Below, in pieces: positions 1 through 8,168 of a stretch of 64,000 nt of DNA. This DNA comes from Prevotellaceae bacterium UBA6398. GTDB lineage: Bacteria > Bacteroidota > Bacteroidia > Bacteroidales > Bacteroidaceae. The DNA is taken from the NCBI GenBank assembly GCA_002437495.1, contig DJQA01000013.1:53532-117531 (forward strand), read 5' to 3'. The notes under the pieces were generated by a model, which saw nothing but the letters and a program-made list of their open reading frames with translations, was not told the DNA's origin and made no database searches. Position 1 is the first letter of the stretch. Every line of letters starts with the position of its first letter. The position numbers and the translations under genes are program-made.

Positions 1-483
1 TGCGAGCTTGCCCACGCGGTTGAAGTATGCGCACATGCGGTTCATGCCGGCAACGGTGTAGTCTATCTGGTAGCCCGGCACAACGAAGTATTTGCCGCCG
101 CACGCTTTCTGTATCTTGAAAAGCTCGCGCCAGCGGTTCATTATCTCCTCTTCCTTTGCCGGGTCTTCCTGTATGCTCGAGTGGGTGGAGACTATCTTCA
201 CGCCGTTTGCGTCGCAGATGCCCTTGAATTCGCTGGCGGGCAGCCCGAACACCTTGGGGTCGCCTCCCCACTGCACAAGCTCCACCTCGTTGTAGCCCAT
301 TTTCGCAAGACGCTCTATCGAAGCCTTGGGGTTCTTGTTCATAGCCCCCATCACGGTGTAGAGCTGGAAGCCTATCTTCTTTTTGGCCGCCACGCCCTGC
401 GGCATGGAGAACGCAATTACTGTGATTGCCGCAAGCACATACGCCATTACGGCATTGCGGCGGGTTTTGAATGATTTTCTCAT
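1..483 (-). CDS. Sugar phosphate isomerase/epimerase family protein (3' part outside window)
   Basis: The reading frame starts at 483 and stays open to the window edge, so only the first 161 residues are visible. Residues 1-34 look like a signal peptide: a basic start (MRKSFKTRR), a hydrophobic stretch, and a VAAKK junction. The mature part begins KIGFQLYTVMGAM and continues with IERLAKMGYNEVELVQWGG, the first beta-alpha unit of the xylose-isomerase-like TIM barrel family. A later segment, GVKIVSTHSSIQED, matches the second strand region. Exported proteins of this type in Bacteroidales usually act on sugar derivatives, but the substrate cannot be told. The metal-binding residues of the C-terminal half are outside the window. 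Confidence 0.8.
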   Translation of the reverse strand, partial: MRKSFKTRRNAVMAYVLAAITVIAFSMPQGVAAKKKIGFQLYTVMGAMNKNPKASIERLAKMGYNEVELVQWGGDPKVFGLPASEFKGICDANGVKIVSTHSSIQEDPAKEEEIMNRWRELFKIQKACGGKYFVVPGYQIDYTVAGMNRMCAYFNRVGKLA

Positions 484-588
484 TTGCTGTTTGTTTTGTC
501 GTTATTTTGTTTCTGCAAATATAGTAAATTCCAATTGCTTGCAGTGCCGTTGCGCTCTGTTTGTCCCGGGAAAATTTTCTGCGTAGGC

Positions 589-1644
589 TCACAGCTCCAA
601 ACCGCTGAGGAAGCTCACATAAAACTCTATCGCATCCTCTATTTCGGAAATTTTTATGTATTCATCGGCTGTATGGGAGCGCGATGATTCTCCCGGACCG
701 ATTTTTATTGTCGGGAAGGAAAGTAACGCCTGATTGCTGAGCGTGGGCGAACCGAAAGGCTTGCGTCCCATTTCAACTGCGCGGCGCACAAGCGGATGGG
801 ATGCCGGAATGCTTGATGAATTCAGGCGGAAAGAGCGTGCCTTGGCCTCGCTTTCCACTGCGGAGCTTATCATGTCAAACAGTTCGTGGTTGGAATACAA
901 TTCGTTGGAGCGCACATCGGCGGTGAAGCGGCATTCGGCAGGGATAACATTGTGTTGCGTGCCGGCATTGATAATGGTAACCGTTGCGCGAGTATGGCCC
1001 AAATGTTCCGAATGCCGATGAAAGCGGAGATTTTTAATGGTTTCTATATCTTTTACGGCTTTATAGATTGCGTTCACGCCCTCGTTCCTCGCGGCGTGCC
1101 CTGCCTTGCCCCGTGCGGTGAAATCAATAACCATAAGCCCTTTTTCCGCCACGGCGGGCTGCAAACCGGTGGGCTCGCCGATTATTCCCGCGTCTATGTG
1201 CGGAAAACTTCCCAAGGCCAGCTCTATGCCGCCTTTGCCCGAAACCTCTTCCTCGCACGAGGCGGAGAATACAAGGTTGTATGCGCGCTCTCTGCCACAC
1301 ATTTCGATATACGCCTGCAAAAGCGACACAAGGCTGCCACCGTCATCGTTTGTGCCCAAACCGTAAAGTTTTCCGTCTTCCTCGATGGGAGTGAAAGGGT
1401 CGTGGTGCCAACCTTGCGCAATCCTTACTGTGTCTATGTGGGCATCGAGAAGCAGGGTGGGCTTGCTGTAGGAGTAATCGCGGCAAACAGAAAAGACGTT
1501 GTTTCCCACGCGCTGCATTTCCAAACCCTTTCTTTCGATGAAATCGGCAATTTTGTCAGACGCAGCGGTTTCCTCGCGGCTGAATGAGGGAATGGCTGTA
1601 AGTTCTTTAAGAAGCCCGACTGCTTCATTGGTTGCGGTGTTCAT
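589..1644 (-). CDS. argE: M20-family deacylase, ArgE-like (acetyl/succinyl-ornithine deacetylase)
   Basis: A 351-residue cytoplasmic zinc hydrolase of the M20 family. Visible motifs are LLLDAHIDTV (metal-binding His about residue 69), GLGTNDDGGS (bridging Asp about 100), SCEEEVSGKGG (catalytic and metal Glu about 131-132), IGEPTG, and a late SRSHTADEY histidine. In Bacteroidota this short M20 type usually removes the acyl group from N-acyl-ornithine in arginine synthesis. That assignment rests on family resemblance, because no other arg gene is nearby. I chose the start at 1644 (MNTATNEAVG). The frame is open for 77 codons further upstream, but that extension is not M20-like and would run into the divergent promoter of the next gene. 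Confidence 0.8.
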   Translation of the reverse strand: MNTATNEAVGLLKELTAIPSFSREETAASDKIADFIERKGLEMQRVGNNVFSVCRDYSYSKPTLLLDAHIDTVRIAQGWHHDPFTPIEEDGKLYGLGTNDDGGSLVSLLQAYIEMCGRERAYNLVFSASCEEEVSGKGGIELALGSFPHIDAGIIGEPTGLQPAVAEKGLMVIDFTARGKAGHAARNEGVNAIYKAVKDIETIKNLRFHRHSEHLGHTRATVTIINAGTQHNVIPAECRFTADVRSNELYSNHELFDMISSAVESEAKARSFRLNSSSIPASHPLVRRAVEMGRKPFGSPTLSNQALLSFPTIKIGPGESSRSHTADEYIKISEIEDAIEFYVSFLSGLEL

Positions 1645-1755
1645 TTTCTTTCTTGGAGTTTTAGCAAAATTACAAATTTCGTTCAAATAAGATTTTGCGT
1701 TGTCTGTGTAAAAAACACCTGCACCGCATTTCCGCCAATATGCGGCGTGAATAGC

Positions 1756-1783
1756 TTGCTTTCGGGAAAAATCGCTATCTTTG
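1756..1783 (+). promoter_or_regulatory. Bacteroidota-type promoter for the nucleoside hydrolase gene
   Basis: A TATCTTTG box at 1776-1783 fits the Bacteroidota -7 consensus TAnnTTTG. A TTG at 1756-1758 lies 17 nt upstream as a -33 element, slightly closer than the usual 19. The gene starts at 1808, leaving a leader of about 20 nt. Confidence 0.5.
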
Positions 1784-1807
1784 CAAATCACCAGATAATA
1801 AAAATCA

Positions 1808-2815
1808 ATGAAAAAGTTGTTTGTAGCATCCCTGTGCCTGTTTTTCGCAATCGGTGCGGCAAAGTCGCAGCCCATGGGCGTGATATTCGAAACCGACTAC
1901 GGAAACGATGCAGATGACGCGCTTGCGCTCGAATTCATCTGTAAATATTGCGACATGGGAAAATTCAAGCTCCTTGGCGTGAGTACACACAAGGAGGGCG
2001 AAAACGTATGTCGGGCTGTCGATGGTTCGCTAAACTGGTATGGATACGGAAAAGTGCCGGTTGCCAAAAGCCCCGCGCCGGTGTCGCGCCCAAACGAGGG
2101 GAACCACTATGCCGATTCCGTGGCCCTGTGTCGCAACTCAAAGGGCAAGCCCGCTTTCAGGCAGACAAAGAAGGGAAAGTTCGAGAATGCAGTTGAATTT
2201 TATCGCCGCACGCTTGCCGGGCAGCCCGACAGCAGCGTAACGATAATATCTGTAGGCTTCGCCACAAACCTTGCCATGTTGCTCGACTCGAAAGCCGACA
2301 AATTCTCTCCGCTAACAGGGCGTGAGCTTGTGGCTAAAAAAGTGAAAATGCTGTCGACCATGATGGGCTGCTACCGCGAAAACCCGTTCAGCGAATACAA
2401 TGTTAATTGCGACATACCGGCAATGAGAAAAGTGATGAACGAGTGGCCGGGCGAAATAGTGCAAAATCCATTTGAAATAGGCGAGAGCGTGAAATACCCC
2501 GTAAAGCTCATGAGGGAAAAGATAACGTGGGCAAATCCGCACCCACTCATCGTGGCAACGAGCGTAAACAACCCCGACCCCAACTATATGCAGAGCGAGT
2601 TCGACGTAATGTCGGTGATATGGCTCGTACACCCCGAACTTTTCAACCTAAGTGAGAGAGGCACAATAAGCGTTGACGAAAAAGGGTTCAACCATTTCAC
2701 TCCCTCGGTAAACGGTAGGCACCGCTATCTCACCACAACGCGTGAACAAAACCGAAAGCTGCTGGAACTTTTGGTTGATGTTACCTCGGCAAAGCCAAAA
2801 AAATTCAGAAAATAA
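1808..2815 (+). CDS. Exported nucleoside hydrolase family protein
   Basis: A 335-residue protein that starts with a signal peptide (MKKLFVASLCLFFAIGAAKSQ). The mature N-terminus has FETDYGNDADDALA at about residues 28-40, the DxDxxxDD calcium-binding signature of inosine-uridine-preferring nucleoside hydrolases. Further conserved parts are TIISVGFATNLAMLL and a late hydrophobic VMSVIWLVHPELF. The family cleaves the N-glycosidic bond of ribonucleosides. The exported form suggests scavenging in the periplasm, but the substrate is not certain. It is followed 1 nt later by a DoxX membrane protein, so the two are probably co-transcribed. Confidence 0.85.
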   Translation: MKKLFVASLCLFFAIGAAKSQPMGVIFETDYGNDADDALALEFICKYCDMGKFKLLGVSTHKEGENVCRAVDGSLNWYGYGKVPVAKSPAPVSRPNEGNHYADSVALCRNSKGKPAFRQTKKGKFENAVEFYRRTLAGQPDSSVTIISVGFATNLAMLLDSKADKFSPLTGRELVAKKVKMLSTMMGCYRENPFSEYNVNCDIPAMRKVMNEWPGEIVQNPFEIGESVKYPVKLMREKITWANPHPLIVATSVNNPDPNYMQSEFDVMSVIWLVHPELFNLSERGTISVDEKGFNHFTPSVNGRHRYLTTTREQNRKLLELLVDVTSAKPKKFRK

Positions 2816-2816
2816 T

Positions 2817-3254
2817 ATGATTGATAGTAAGAAAATAATTGAAACCGCGCTTGCCACAAGCAATGACGTAAAAATGTCTGACGCCCTGCTTGCGTTGCGT
2901 GTTGTGTTCGGGGCTATGATGTTCATACACGGCTTGGGTAAGCTTGTTAATTTCTCCATGCTGATGCCGCAGTTCCCCGATCCGTTGGGAATAGGCGATG
3001 GTTTCTCGCTCGCCTTGTCCATGCTTGCAGAAACGCTCGGAAGCGTGGCCGTTATGGTAGGGTTTCTCACGCGTGCTGCTGCGGCGGTGCTGGCTTTTAA
3101 CCTTGCCGTGGCCCTTGTGGGCGTACATGGGTGCGACATATTCGGCGCGGGAGAGCTTGCCTTTGTTTACCTTGTCGTATTAGTTGTGCTTTTCTACACA
3201 GGGGCAGGCAGAAAGTCGGTTGACGCAGTTATAATGCAGCGCATAAAAAGATAG
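2817..3254 (+). CDS. DoxX family integral membrane protein
   Basis: A 145-residue membrane protein with four hydrophobic segments, including ALRVVFGAMMFIHGLGKLV near the N-terminus, a GSVAVMVGFLTRAAA segment and a C-terminal LAFVYLVVLVVLFYTGAG. The GLGKL turn and the overall layout match the DoxX/SURF4-like family, whose biochemical role is poorly defined. I placed the start at 2817, just after the stop of the nucleoside hydrolase. The frame is open further upstream, but that part overlaps the preceding gene and is not DoxX-like. Confidence 0.85.
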   Translation: MIDSKKIIETALATSNDVKMSDALLALRVVFGAMMFIHGLGKLVNFSMLMPQFPDPLGIGDGFSLALSMLAETLGSVAVMVGFLTRAAAAVLAFNLAVALVGVHGCDIFGAGELAFVYLVVLVVLFYTGAGRKSVDAVIMQRIKR

Positions 3255-3336
3255 CCAAGCCGCATTTGCGCAGTAACCGTTGGGGAGCGGAAGCCCACAT
3301 GCCATGTGCTCTTGTTGTAAAAACGCAGATACGAAA

Positions 3337-3359
3337 AAGGGGACTTGAAAAGTCCCCTT
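3337..3359. terminator. Perfect hairpin downstream of the DoxX gene
   Basis: AAGGGGACTT (3337-3346) pairs with AAGTCCCCTT (3350-3359) around a GAA loop. On the minus strand the stem runs into a short T tract. It lies between the convergent DoxX and DUF4252 genes and may serve both directions. Confidence 0.55.
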
Positions 3360-3435
3360 GTATCGCGTAGATAATCAAAATTGATTGTTTTACTTTTGAG
3401 AGAATTGAAACTTTTCGGTTTCGTTTTGGTTTTAA

Positions 3436-3463
3436 GATTGCCGCGTTTCCCAACGCGGCAATC
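3436..3463. terminator. Second perfect hairpin between convergent genes
   Basis: GATTGCCGCGTT (3436-3447) pairs with AACGCGGCAATC (3452-3463), a 12-bp stem with a TCCC loop. It sits 59 nt past the stop of the minus-strand DUF4252 gene. Flanking T/A runs make it a plausible intrinsic terminator for that operon. Confidence 0.55.
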
Positions 3464-3521
3464 GCTTGTTTTACTATTTTACAGAATATATTAGTTGCAT
3501 TCGTATTCTTATATTGCGTAG

Positions 3522-4010
3522 TCAGTTTTCATTGGGCTTTATTATGTTCTCAACAAAACTGTCTCTGATTTTGCCTGTGAAGTCCATCACCATGAAGCCT
3601 TTTTCTGAACGCGGGGCTACATATACGAGTTCCACGGTTTTGTTCTTCACTTTCCTCACCCATAGGCAGTCGCCATAGTCGGCGTTGTCTTTCGGGCGGT
3701 AGGGCGAATATCTCTTGCGGCTTGCCTTAAGCATTGCAATGGCGTCCTTGCGCAGTTCCTCACAACCGTTTTGTGAGGTAACAATTCTTATGCTCTTTAC
3801 TCCCTCGGTCCAATCTTTCAGTCCTTTTCGGCTTTCCGAGTCATGTATACCGGCAAGGGTGTTGAGCATCTTCGGACCCACTGTTACGCATTTAACTTCG
3901 CCGTTGCCCGAGCGGCTTTCCATGAAGCGCGCCGCGAAGTCCTGTGCACTTTGTGCTCGCGAGCATAGGGCCATTGCCGCAGCCGCGAATAAAATCAGCA
4001 GTCTTTTCAT
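3522..4010 (-). CDS. DUF4252 domain-containing exported protein
   Basis: A 162-residue protein with a signal peptide (MKRLLILFAAAAMALCSRAQS). The mature part (AQDFAARFMESRSGNGEVKCVTVGPKML, later EGVKSIRIVTSQNG and VYVAPRSEKGFMVMDFTGKI) has the pattern of the DUF4252 family. That family is of unknown function and is repeatedly found at the end of ECF sigma / anti-sigma operons in Bacteroidales. It overlaps the upstream anti-sigma-like gene by 4 nt, as translationally coupled genes do. Confidence 0.75.
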   Translation of the reverse strand: MKRLLILFAAAAMALCSRAQSAQDFAARFMESRSGNGEVKCVTVGPKMLNTLAGIHDSESRKGLKDWTEGVKSIRIVTSQNGCEELRKDAIAMLKASRKRYSPYRPKDNADYGDCLWVRKVKNKTVELVYVAPRSEKGFMVMDFTGKIRDSFVENIIKPNEN

Positions 4011-4513
4011 TGAACGCTCTTTGCCTTGTCAACCCGCAATGCCGAGTCGGCTTCCATTTGCTGGCGCAAGCCTTTCGACATGTCTTTCAACGCAGATGAT
4101 ACTTTGTCGTATGCCACCTGTGGATCTTCGTATGTGTCCTTGTATGTGGCATAATTGTAGTCGGGAGCCTTTGTATCGTTGTTTTTGAACGAATGCTGGG
4201 CTGCATTTCCCAGCGTCAAGACTATCGCCACGGCTGCTGCGGCTTTCAAGAAAGGTCTGAAACGCACCACAAACGGTATGCGGCGTGCATGCACCACAGG
4301 TTGTTCAACCATGCGCAGCATCTTTTCGTCGAAATCAGAGCCAAGACGTTCCGAGACGGCAAGATCCTCGTAATTGAACAGGCTGCGGTATTTGGCAAAG
4401 CGTTTCGGTATCTCCTTTTGGCGGAAGAATGCCTTGAGCATCTCCTCTTCTTCGAGCGAGGTGGTGCTTTGCCAATAGCGTTCCAGCAGTTTGTCTATGT
4501 AGCTATAGTCCAT
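4007..4513 (-). CDS. Putative anti-sigma factor (single-pass membrane protein)
   Basis: A 168-residue protein with a cytoplasmic N-terminal part (MDYSYIDKLLERYWQSTTSLEEEEMLKAFF) that resembles the zinc-less anti-sigma domains of Bacteroidales. One membrane segment (FLKAAAAVAIVLTLGNAAQ) lies near residues 90-108, followed by a periplasmic tail. Function is inferred from position: the gene overlaps the ECF sigma gene by 11 nt upstream and DUF4252 by 4 nt downstream. The sigma-binding role is not directly shown by a motif. Confidence 0.6.
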   Translation of the reverse strand: MDYSYIDKLLERYWQSTTSLEEEEMLKAFFRQKEIPKRFAKYRSLFNYEDLAVSERLGSDFDEKMLRMVEQPVVHARRIPFVVRFRPFLKAAAAVAIVLTLGNAAQHSFKNNDTKAPDYNYATYKDTYEDPQVAYDKVSSALKDMSKGLRQQMEADSALRVDKAKSVQ

Positions 4514-5012
4514 AATTCTCTATCTTCTCCATTTGTTTGCGTATGTACTGTCGTGCGCGGAAGATGTTTACTTTCACCTGCTCTTCTGTCTGACCGGTGA
4601 TGAGTGAAATCTCTTTGTAGCTTTTCCCTTCTATGTCGCGCAGTTGCATTGCGGTGCGCTGTGGAATCGGAAGCCTGCCGAAGAGCCTTTTTATGTTGTT
4701 TAGCCGCTCGCTTCGCATCATCTGCACATCGGGTGAAGCGTCTTTGTCTTCGGTTGGCGGCACATCTTCAAGGCCGGCGTTTGAGCTTTCCTTGCGCTGT
4801 ATGCGGTCGAGTGAGAGGTTTCTGCAAACCGTAAGGCTGTATGCCTCTATGGATTCTACCCCGGCGAGTTCCTCTTGCCTGTTCCACACTCTTATCAGTA
4901 CGTCTTGAACAATATCCTCGGCCTCTGCTCTGTTGAGCGTTATGCGAAGTGCAAGCCTGAAGATTTTGTCTTTCAGCGGCAGCACATCATCGCGGAAACT
5001 GAGTTTTTTCAT
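4503..5012 (-). CDS. ECF-type RNA polymerase sigma factor
   Basis: A 169-residue sigma-70 family protein. Region 2 is visible at LALRITLNRAEAEDIVQDVLIRVWNRQEEL, where the DIVQDVLIRVW helix is characteristic. Region 4 is at RLPIPQRTAMQLRDIEGKSYKEISLITGQTEEQVKVNIFRARQYIRK, the -35-recognising helix-turn-helix. It heads a three-gene operon with a membrane anti-sigma-like protein and DUF4252, so it probably responds to an envelope signal. The regulon is unknown. Confidence 0.9.
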   Translation of the reverse strand: MKKLSFRDDVLPLKDKIFRLALRITLNRAEAEDIVQDVLIRVWNRQEELAGVESIEAYSLTVCRNLSLDRIQRKESSNAGLEDVPPTEDKDASPDVQMMRSERLNNIKRLFGRLPIPQRTAMQLRDIEGKSYKEISLITGQTEEQVKVNIFRARQYIRKQMEKIENYGL

Positions 5013-5119
5013 CGTTCTCTATTTAAAAGACGGTTGAAGTGGGGAAAAGTTACAGGGGTAGCAAAAAAATATTTGTTTTTTGCTTCCCCCGTCCTTTTTT
5101 CTGATTTTTCTGCGGATAT

Positions 5120-5650
5120 TCAAAATATCATTTCATACAATTCCTCGGGGGTGGAGGCTACTTTCAGGCGTGTACGCCAATTACTGTCCATCATTTTTTC
5201 CTCATCGATTTTCTCGAGAGTTTCGATCAACGGCTGCCAAAACCCGCAAACATTATACAGTATGGTGGTCTTGCTGTGATAGCCGAGGGTGTTTGCCGCC
5301 ACAACGGTGAACGCTTCATCTAACGTGCCTATTCCTCCCGGCAGCGCCACGAACACATCGGCCTCGCGCAGCATCGTGGCCTTGCGGTCGTCGAGGTTGG
5401 CGGTGTAGAAAACCAAGTCGGCATCGGCCTCAAGCCCTCTGTCAAGCAGCACCTGGGGCATTACACCCACTGTGCGTCCGCCGGCGGAACGCACTGCTTG
5501 CGCTGTTATGTCCATAAGGCCGCATTTCGAGCCGCCGTAAACCATTTCGGCCCCGCGCCTGCCTATTTCTGCGCCAAGTTCGCGCCCCGCTTCAATAAAT
5601 TCCTTTCTTATATTTCCGCGCGATGAGCAGAAAATGCCTATCCTTCTCAT
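5120..5650 (-). CDS. TIGR00730/LOG family Rossmann protein (nucleotide 5'-monophosphate phosphoribohydrolase type)
   Basis: A 176-residue protein with MVYGGSKCGLMDI at about residues 36-48 and the family signature PGGIGTLDE at about 104-112. LOG proteins release the base from nucleoside 5'-monophosphates; the cytokinin-activating plant enzymes are the best-studied members. The bacterial role is less clear. It overlaps ridA by 4 nt, so the two are co-translated. A second LOG paralogue lies at 9983-10570. Confidence 0.85.
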   Translation of the reverse strand: MRRIGIFCSSRGNIRKEFIEAGRELGAEIGRRGAEMVYGGSKCGLMDITAQAVRSAGGRTVGVMPQVLLDRGLEADADLVFYTANLDDRKATMLREADVFVALPGGIGTLDEAFTVVAANTLGYHSKTTILYNVCGFWQPLIETLEKIDEEKMMDSNWRTRLKVASTPEELYEMIF

Positions 5651-6024
5651 TTTGCTGCAATCGCCTCTATTTCCAGTCTCGCTCCCTTGGGCAAAGCTTT
5701 CACTTCCACCGCCGAACGCGCTGGGGCTGCATCTTCAAAATACGATGCATAGGCCTCGTTCATCTCGGCAAAGTCTTTCATGTCGGTAAGAAACACGGTG
5801 GTTTTCACCACATCGCGCATAGTCAGTCCGGCCTCGTAAAGAATAGCGCTTATATTGTCGAGCGACTGCTTGGTTAGTGCAGCCACACCGCCATCGGGGA
5901 ACTCTCCGTTTGTAGGGTCGATGGGCAGCTGTCCCGATACGTACACAAATCCGTTGACCTCGATTCCCTGGCTGTAAGGCCCTATTGCAGCGGGGGCGTT
6001 ACCGCTTACTATCTCTTTTTTCAT
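5647..6024 (-). CDS. ridA: RidA family enamine/imine deaminase
   Basis: A 125-residue protein with the full RidA pattern: NAPAAIGPYSQGIEVNGFVYVSGQLP at the start, KTTVFLTDMKDFAEMN in the middle, and PARSAVEVKALPKGARLEIEAIA at the end. The Arg of PARSAV is the substrate carboxylate-binding residue of the family. RidA hydrolyses reactive enamines such as 2-aminoacrylate released by PLP enzymes. A CAAATATA sequence at 6057-6064 (TATATTTG on the minus strand) could be its -7 box. Confidence 0.92.
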   Translation of the reverse strand: MKKEIVSGNAPAAIGPYSQGIEVNGFVYVSGQLPIDPTNGEFPDGGVAALTKQSLDNISAILYEAGLTMRDVVKTTVFLTDMKDFAEMNEAYASYFEDAAPARSAVEVKALPKGARLEIEAIAAK

Positions 6025-6294
6025 CGTCTTGTCTGTTTTTTTATATTATCGCTATACAAATATAACGCTTTCCGCCCGTCTGCACGGCATGGCGTCGCGA
6101 TTTTCTGCGGCATTTTCATGCAGCCAAGCGCGCTCCTTTATTTGAAAGCCAAATCACCGAGATATTCCGCTATTTGCCTTGGATAAAGTTCATGACTAAT
6201 TGTATGGCAGAACGTTGTAGCAGTTTTTGCGTAGTGGCGGCACATTTTGGCGTCAAAACGTTATTTTTGCAAATAAAACCAAACGAAGCTGCAA

Positions 6295-7371
6295 ATGAAG
6301 TCAAACAAACGAGGCATAAGCAGGCTGTCGGCATTCCTAAGCAGCCACATAAGCAATACGGCAGAAAGAATGGCGCAGCCTTACGCCAAAAGCATAATAG
6401 AGAAGCAGAGATTGTCGGTTTTGCTGTTTTCCACACTGGGTATTCTGATTTCCGTGCCACTCAGCATACTCGGGCTTATAACCGACACCGAGCCGGTGCT
6501 TGTTAAAATATACGCCGCGTGGTTGGTGATGGCTTCCGTATTGGCAGTGTTTTTCCTTAAACACCTAATGTCGCTTTCTGCCACACTGAAAGCTCAGCTG
6601 TATCTTTCGCAGTTCACCTTTTCCGCAGCCATGATTTACAGTTCGTTCCACGCCGACGACAGCTATTACCGTATGGTTATTCTGGCAGACATGTCGCTTT
6701 CGCTCACAATGCTCATGCTTTCACTGATAAGCCATTTCAAGCACACTCCCCACTCCATAGGCTTCGTGATATTCGCAACATATCTGGCATGTTCCTTTAT
6801 TTCGGGCAACAGAGAGATAACCGGTCTGATGCCGTTGTTTGCCATTATATGCGTGTTGCTTTCTTTTCTCGGCATAAAACTGCTGGACGGATTCAAGGGG
6901 CTGCAAACAGAGAACATCGAGCTGCGCAAGGACGGAGAAAGTCTGTCGAACCTGCTGGGGGTGGATGGGCGCCGGGCTGTGGAACTGCTAAAGCTGGCTA
7001 AAAAAGAAAAGCCATCGGAAAAGCAGACAATACGACTGCTGAACATAATGGACGACCAAAGCAAAGAAAGGCTTTTTGCCGCCCTTAACGACTATCTCTT
7101 GAAAAAACGCACACAGCTGTCCACGATAGCCATGGCTCTCCCGGAGCTCAGCACATCGGAAACAGAGATATGCCGACTGATATTGCAGGGCAAGAAGCAA
7201 ACGGAAATCTGTGCCATCCTTGGCAAGACAAACGGGAACATAACAAGTCAGCGTGCGCACATACGCGCAAAATTGAAACTAAAACCGAAAGACAACCTGG
7301 GCGAAGCCCTTCTGAAACGCCTTAAAGAACACCACGCAGACGCCCTGCCACCAAAAAACTTTTCAATATAA
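6295..7371 (+). CDS. Membrane-anchored transcription regulator with C-terminal LuxR-type HTH
   Basis: A 358-residue protein with an unusual layout. Residues about 40-195 hold roughly six hydrophobic segments (for example SVLLFSTLGILISVPLSILGLI and ISLVFATYLACS-like stretches). Residues about 285-345 hold a LuxR/GerE-type helix-turn-helix: LSTSETEICRLILQGKKQTEICAILGKTNGNITSQRAHIRAKL. No receiver domain or histidine kinase domain is visible. It may be a one-component sensor that binds DNA from the membrane. It is monocistronic and convergent with tRNA-Pro. Target and signal are unknown. Confidence 0.65.
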   Translation: MKSNKRGISRLSAFLSSHISNTAERMAQPYAKSIIEKQRLSVLLFSTLGILISVPLSILGLITDTEPVLVKIYAAWLVMASVLAVFFLKHLMSLSATLKAQLYLSQFTFSAAMIYSSFHADDSYYRMVILADMSLSLTMLMLSLISHFKHTPHSIGFVIFATYLACSFISGNREITGLMPLFAIICVLLSFLGIKLLDGFKGLQTENIELRKDGESLSNLLGVDGRRAVELLKLAKKEKPSEKQTIRLLNIMDDQSKERLFAALNDYLLKKRTQLSTIAMALPELSTSETEICRLILQGKKQTEICAILGKTNGNITSQRAHIRAKLKLKPKDNLGEALLKRLKEHHADALPPKNFSI

Positions 7372-7469
7372 CCGAGAAAGCGTGGCAAGCAGACTTGCAG
7401 AACAATAACCCCACAAGAAATACCTTTTGTAAAGGATTGTTTTTCAAAGGTATGAAACGGGATAAAAAA

Positions 7470-7553
7470 GGTCTGATGTAATTTGAATTATATCAGACAT
7501 AATTTTTTCTACGTCCCATGTAGTTTTTCCGGTATCCGATATGGTTTTTGAGG
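7470..7553 (+). repeat. 21-nt-unit tetramer element, copy A1
   Basis: Four contiguous units of exactly 21 nt (84 nt). Each has an 11-nt core of the ATGTCTGATGT type, in either orientation, followed by a 10-nt T-rich half. An A-run precedes the first unit. Units 1 and 2 can pair through GTCTGAT and ATCAGAC. It lies in the convergent gap between the LuxR-type regulator and tRNA-Pro. Confidence 0.9.
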
Positions 7554-7596
7554 AGTATTGAAAAGAGCAAACAGTTGGAACTTTGCGCCAATTGCA

Positions 7597-7617
7597 GGGG
7601 CGTATGGCATGCGCCCC
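7597..7617 (+). repeat. GGGGCGTATG palindrome, associated with A1
   Basis: A 21-nt imperfect palindrome with arms GGGGCGTATG and CATGCGCCCC around one central base. It begins 43 nt after the end of element A1. The spacer ends with TTTGCGCCAATTGCA, which recurs next to other copies. A second conserved stretch (CACCACCGTGCGAACC) follows the palindrome. Confidence 0.85.
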
Positions 7618-7654
7618 ATGCACCACCGTGCGAACCGCTTTGCACAAACAAAAA

Positions 7655-7683
7655 ATCCGCGGCAATAAAGGCTTGCCACGGAT
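7655..7683 (-). terminator. Intrinsic terminator of tRNA-Pro
   Basis: On the minus strand ATCCGTGGCAA pairs with TTGCCGCGGAT (one wobble) and is followed by a run of six T. It begins 5 nt past the tRNA-Pro 3' end. Confidence 0.8.
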
Positions 7684-7687
7684 CAAG

Positions 7688-7760
7688 TCGGAAAGAGGCG
7701 ATTCGAACGCCCGACCCCTACGTCCCGAACGTAGTGCGCTACCAACTGCGCTACTTTCCG
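7688..7760 (-). tRNA. tRNA-Pro (anticodon CGG)
   Basis: A 73-nt cloverleaf with acceptor stem CGGAAAG/CTTTCCG and discriminator A. The D arm is AGCGCAGTTGGTAGCGC. The anticodon arm is CTACG-TTCGGGA-CGTAG, giving anticodon CGG for the CCG codon, and the T arm contains GTTCGAATC. The CCA end is not encoded. Confidence 0.95.
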
Positions 7761-7828
7761 TTTTGCGGTTGCAAAGTTACTAAAAAATCGGTAACACCAC
7801 GGCATGGCCAAACTTTTTTGCCGAAAAA

Positions 7829-7860
7829 TTTGCTTGGTATCAAAAAAGTGCCTACTTTTG
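7829..7860 (+). promoter_or_regulatory. Promoter of tRNA-Phe
   Basis: TTTG (7829-7832), a 20-nt spacer and TACTTTTG (7853-7860) match the Bacteroidota -33/-7 arrangement. A small TTCGGC/GCCGAA hairpin lies between the promoter and the tRNA. Confidence 0.65.
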
Positions 7861-7895
7861 CACTCGCAATTCGGCAATGCCGAAATGCGGAATTT

Positions 7896-7968
7896 GGTGC
7901 CATAGCTCAGTTGGTAGAGCAAAGGACTGAAAATCCTTGTGTCCCCGGTTCGATTCCTGGTGGTACCA
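7896..7968 (+). tRNA. tRNA-Phe (anticodon GAA)
   Basis: A 73-nt cloverleaf. The acceptor stem GGTGCCA pairs with TGGTACC (one G-T), with discriminator A. The D arm is AGCTCAGTTGGTAGAGC. The anticodon arm is AAGGA-CTGAAAA-TCCTT with anticodon GAA, and the T arm is CCCGGTTCGATTCCTGG. No CCA is encoded. Confidence 0.96.
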
Positions 7969-7978
7969 CGTAAAGAAC

Positions 7979-8008
7979 AAAGCAGTTGAGAAAAATCTTG
8001 ACTGCTTT
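7979..8008 (+). terminator. Terminator of tRNA-Phe
   Basis: AAAGCAGT pairs with ACTGCTTT around a 14-nt loop and is followed by TTGTTGTTTT. It starts 11 nt after the tRNA. Confidence 0.65.
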
Positions 8009-8105
8009 TGTTGTTTTATACAACACCGAAACATTTTTGGAAAACAGCAATCTACCTTCCTTATTGCCAAGTGCTGCAACGTTTAGGCGGTTTTGCGAAA
8101 ACACT

Positions 8106-8140
8106 GCGGGACGGCGAAAGGTTTTCTTTCACCGCCCCGC
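8106..8140 (-). terminator. Terminator downstream of hemD
   Basis: On the minus strand GCGGGGCGGTGAAAG pairs with CTTTCGCCGTCCCGC using two G-U wobbles, so it is stable only in that direction. It lies 29 nt past the hemD stop. The T tract after it is weak. Confidence 0.55.
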
Positions 8141-8168
8141 GTATGTATATGGTATGATGTGTTTCCGC

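Noticed and set aside
589..1875. Longer ArgE start at 1875
   Set aside because: The extra 77 codons are not M20-like and would overlap the divergent gene's promoter and first codons.
7470..7553. The 21-nt repeats as a CRISPR array
   Set aside because: Units are contiguous without spacers, number only three or four, and no cas gene is present.
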